In this document: in pieces, positions 63,189 through 64,000 of the stretch | How the letters are laid out: the number at the start of each line of letters is the position of its first letter | Position numbering within the stretch: position 1 is the first letter of the stretch | Source of the DNA: Labrys okinawensis | GTDB taxonomy: Bacteria; Pseudomonadota; Alphaproteobacteria; Rhizobiales; Labraceae | NCBI RefSeq assembly: GCF_002982075.1 | Contig: NZ_PUEJ01000005.1 | Location: 62,001 to 126,000 of the forward strand | Length of the DNA: 64,000 nt | Reading direction: 5' to 3' | The notes under the pieces: model-generated | Database searches by the model: none | Told to the model about the DNA's origin: nothing | The model's input: only the letters and a program-made list of their open reading frames with translations | Translations under genes and position numbers: made by a program

Positions 63189-64000
63189 TCAGGAGGGGTT
63201 CTGCTCCGCGGCGATCTTGCCGTCCGCGGCCTTCTTCCAAGTGTAGATGGCGTAGGCCGGTTGAGCCAGATCGCCCTTCTTGTCGTAGGAGATCTCGCCG
63301 ATTACGGTCTGGAACTTCTTGCCCGAATGCATGACCTCGGCGATCTTCTGCGGATCGGTGGACTTGGCTTCTTCCGCCGCCTGGGCCAGCACCTGGACGC
63401 CGGCATAGGCCAGCAGGGTGAAGCCGGCCGGATCGGTGCCCCCCTCGCGGAAGCGCTTCACCAGGTCGGCATTGGCCGGAATATCTTCGACCTTGGGCGC
63501 GAAGGTCATCAACGTGCTGACCACGGCATCGCCGCCGATGGTGGCGAATTCGGGCGAGTTCAGGCCGTCGGCGCCCATCATGATGGTCTTGCCGCCCTGG
63601 TCGCGCAACTGCTTGAGGATCAGCGCGCCCTCGGTGTAGTAGCCGCCCCACAGCAGCACGTCGGCGCCGCTCGACTTCAGCTTGGTGACGAGACCCGAAT
63701 AGTCCTTTTCGCCGGCATTGGCCCCTTCATAGAGGACTTCCTTCACCCCGGCATCGTTGAGGTATTTCTTGGCCCCCTTGGCAAGGCCTTCGCCATAGGT
63801 CTGCTTGTCGTGCGCGATGGCGATCTTCTTGTCCTTGAAATGAGCCAGCACATAGTCCGCCCACACCTTGGACTGCTGATCGTCGCGGCCGCAGGTCCGG
63901 AACGTATTCCACAGGCCGCGGTCGGTCAGCTTCTCGCTGGAGGCGGACGGCGTGACGTTGATGATGTTGTTGTCGGCATAGACGTCCGAAGCGGCGATGG
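63189..64000 (-). CDS. Branched-chain amino-acid ABC transporter binding protein (5' end beyond right edge)
   Basis: The C-terminal 270 codons of a LivK/LivJ-type periplasmic binding protein. Visible blocks include NVTPSASSEKLTDRG, NTFRTCGRDDQQ, KKIAIAHDKQTYGEGLAKGAKKYL and the second-lobe ALILKQLRDQGGKTIMMGADGL. The signal peptide and first third are outside the window. It is expected to deliver leucine, isoleucine, valine or related compounds to a LivHMGF permease, whose genes are not seen here. A terminator follows, so it ends its transcript. Confidence 0.93.
   Translation of the reverse strand, partial: IAASDVYADNNIINVTPSASSEKLTDRGLWNTFRTCGRDDQQSKVWADYVLAHFKDKKIAIAHDKQTYGEGLAKGAKKYLNDAGVKEVLYEGANAGEKDYSGLVTKLKSSGADVLLWGGYYTEGALILKQLRDQGGKTIMMGADGLNSPEFATIGGDAVVSTLMTFAPKVEDIPANADLVKRFREGGTDPAGFTLLAYAGVQVLAQAAEEAKSTDPQKIAEVMHSGKKFQTVIGEISYDKKGDLAQPAYAIYTWKKAADGKIAAEQNPS

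Overview
The window is a gene-dense, GC-rich stretch of chromosome from an alphaproteobacterium, most likely a member of the Hyphomicrobiales (Rhizobiales). The evidence is a SAM-II riboswitch before metA, an Omp2-type porin, a GTTC-N7-GTTC type LexA box before recA, the recA-alaS and purL-bolA-grxD neighbourhoods, an F1-ATPase inhibitor zeta subunit, a DUF930 protein and several intergenic repeats typical of this order. I cannot assign a genus. No tRNA, rRNA, CRISPR array, prophage, transposase or integrase was seen.

Layout. 1-7.9 kb is a minus-strand one-carbon/methionine block: gbcA, gbcB and a small gene, then metH, then metA (cut by the left edge). It carries a complete cobalamin riboswitch before gbcA, a 20-bp operator-like palindrome before metH and a SAM-II riboswitch before metA. 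Betaine demethylation releases one-carbon units, MetH uses them to methylate homocysteine, and MetA feeds homocysteine synthesis. 8-17.6 kb holds class I fumarase, a porin, a dehydrogenase with sulfolactaldehyde-reductase-like binding residues, recA, alaS and a dimethylarginine hydrolase. 17.8-21 kb is a complete basic-amino-acid ABC transporter. 21-28.4 kb holds phospholipid synthesis (psd-pssA), tyrS, anmK, methylmalonyl-CoA epimerase and an RNA helicase. 28.5-36 kb has HIT, acetyltransferase and RidA proteins and two unrelated NADP isocitrate dehydrogenases 1 kb apart. 36-45 kb carries trmJ, a CYTH phosphatase, murI, rpsD, a glutathione transferase, a LysR/DMT-exporter pair and the grxD/bolA iron-sulfur genes. 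45-60 kb is a purine pathway spread over one strand (purB, purC, purS, purQ, purL in transcription order) with unrelated genes between. 60-64 kb has rpe, a P1 peptidase, ccdA and the start-less end of a branched-chain amino-acid binding protein.

Two observations stand out. The first is the B12 riboswitch placed to control glycine betaine monooxygenase, an enzyme that does not use B12, through a short leader reading frame or an in-frame upstream start. The second is a set of intergenic elements, each made of two inverted copies of a small palindrome, that sit next to the 3' ends of genes; their stems differ in sequence but the architecture is the same. Other leads are a twin perfect-hairpin spacer between recA and alaS, a 45-bp run of overlapping palindromes before murI, a decayed serine-hydrolase tail and a frameshifted proline-rich gene.

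All calls rest on reading the sequence and family knowledge; no database search was run.
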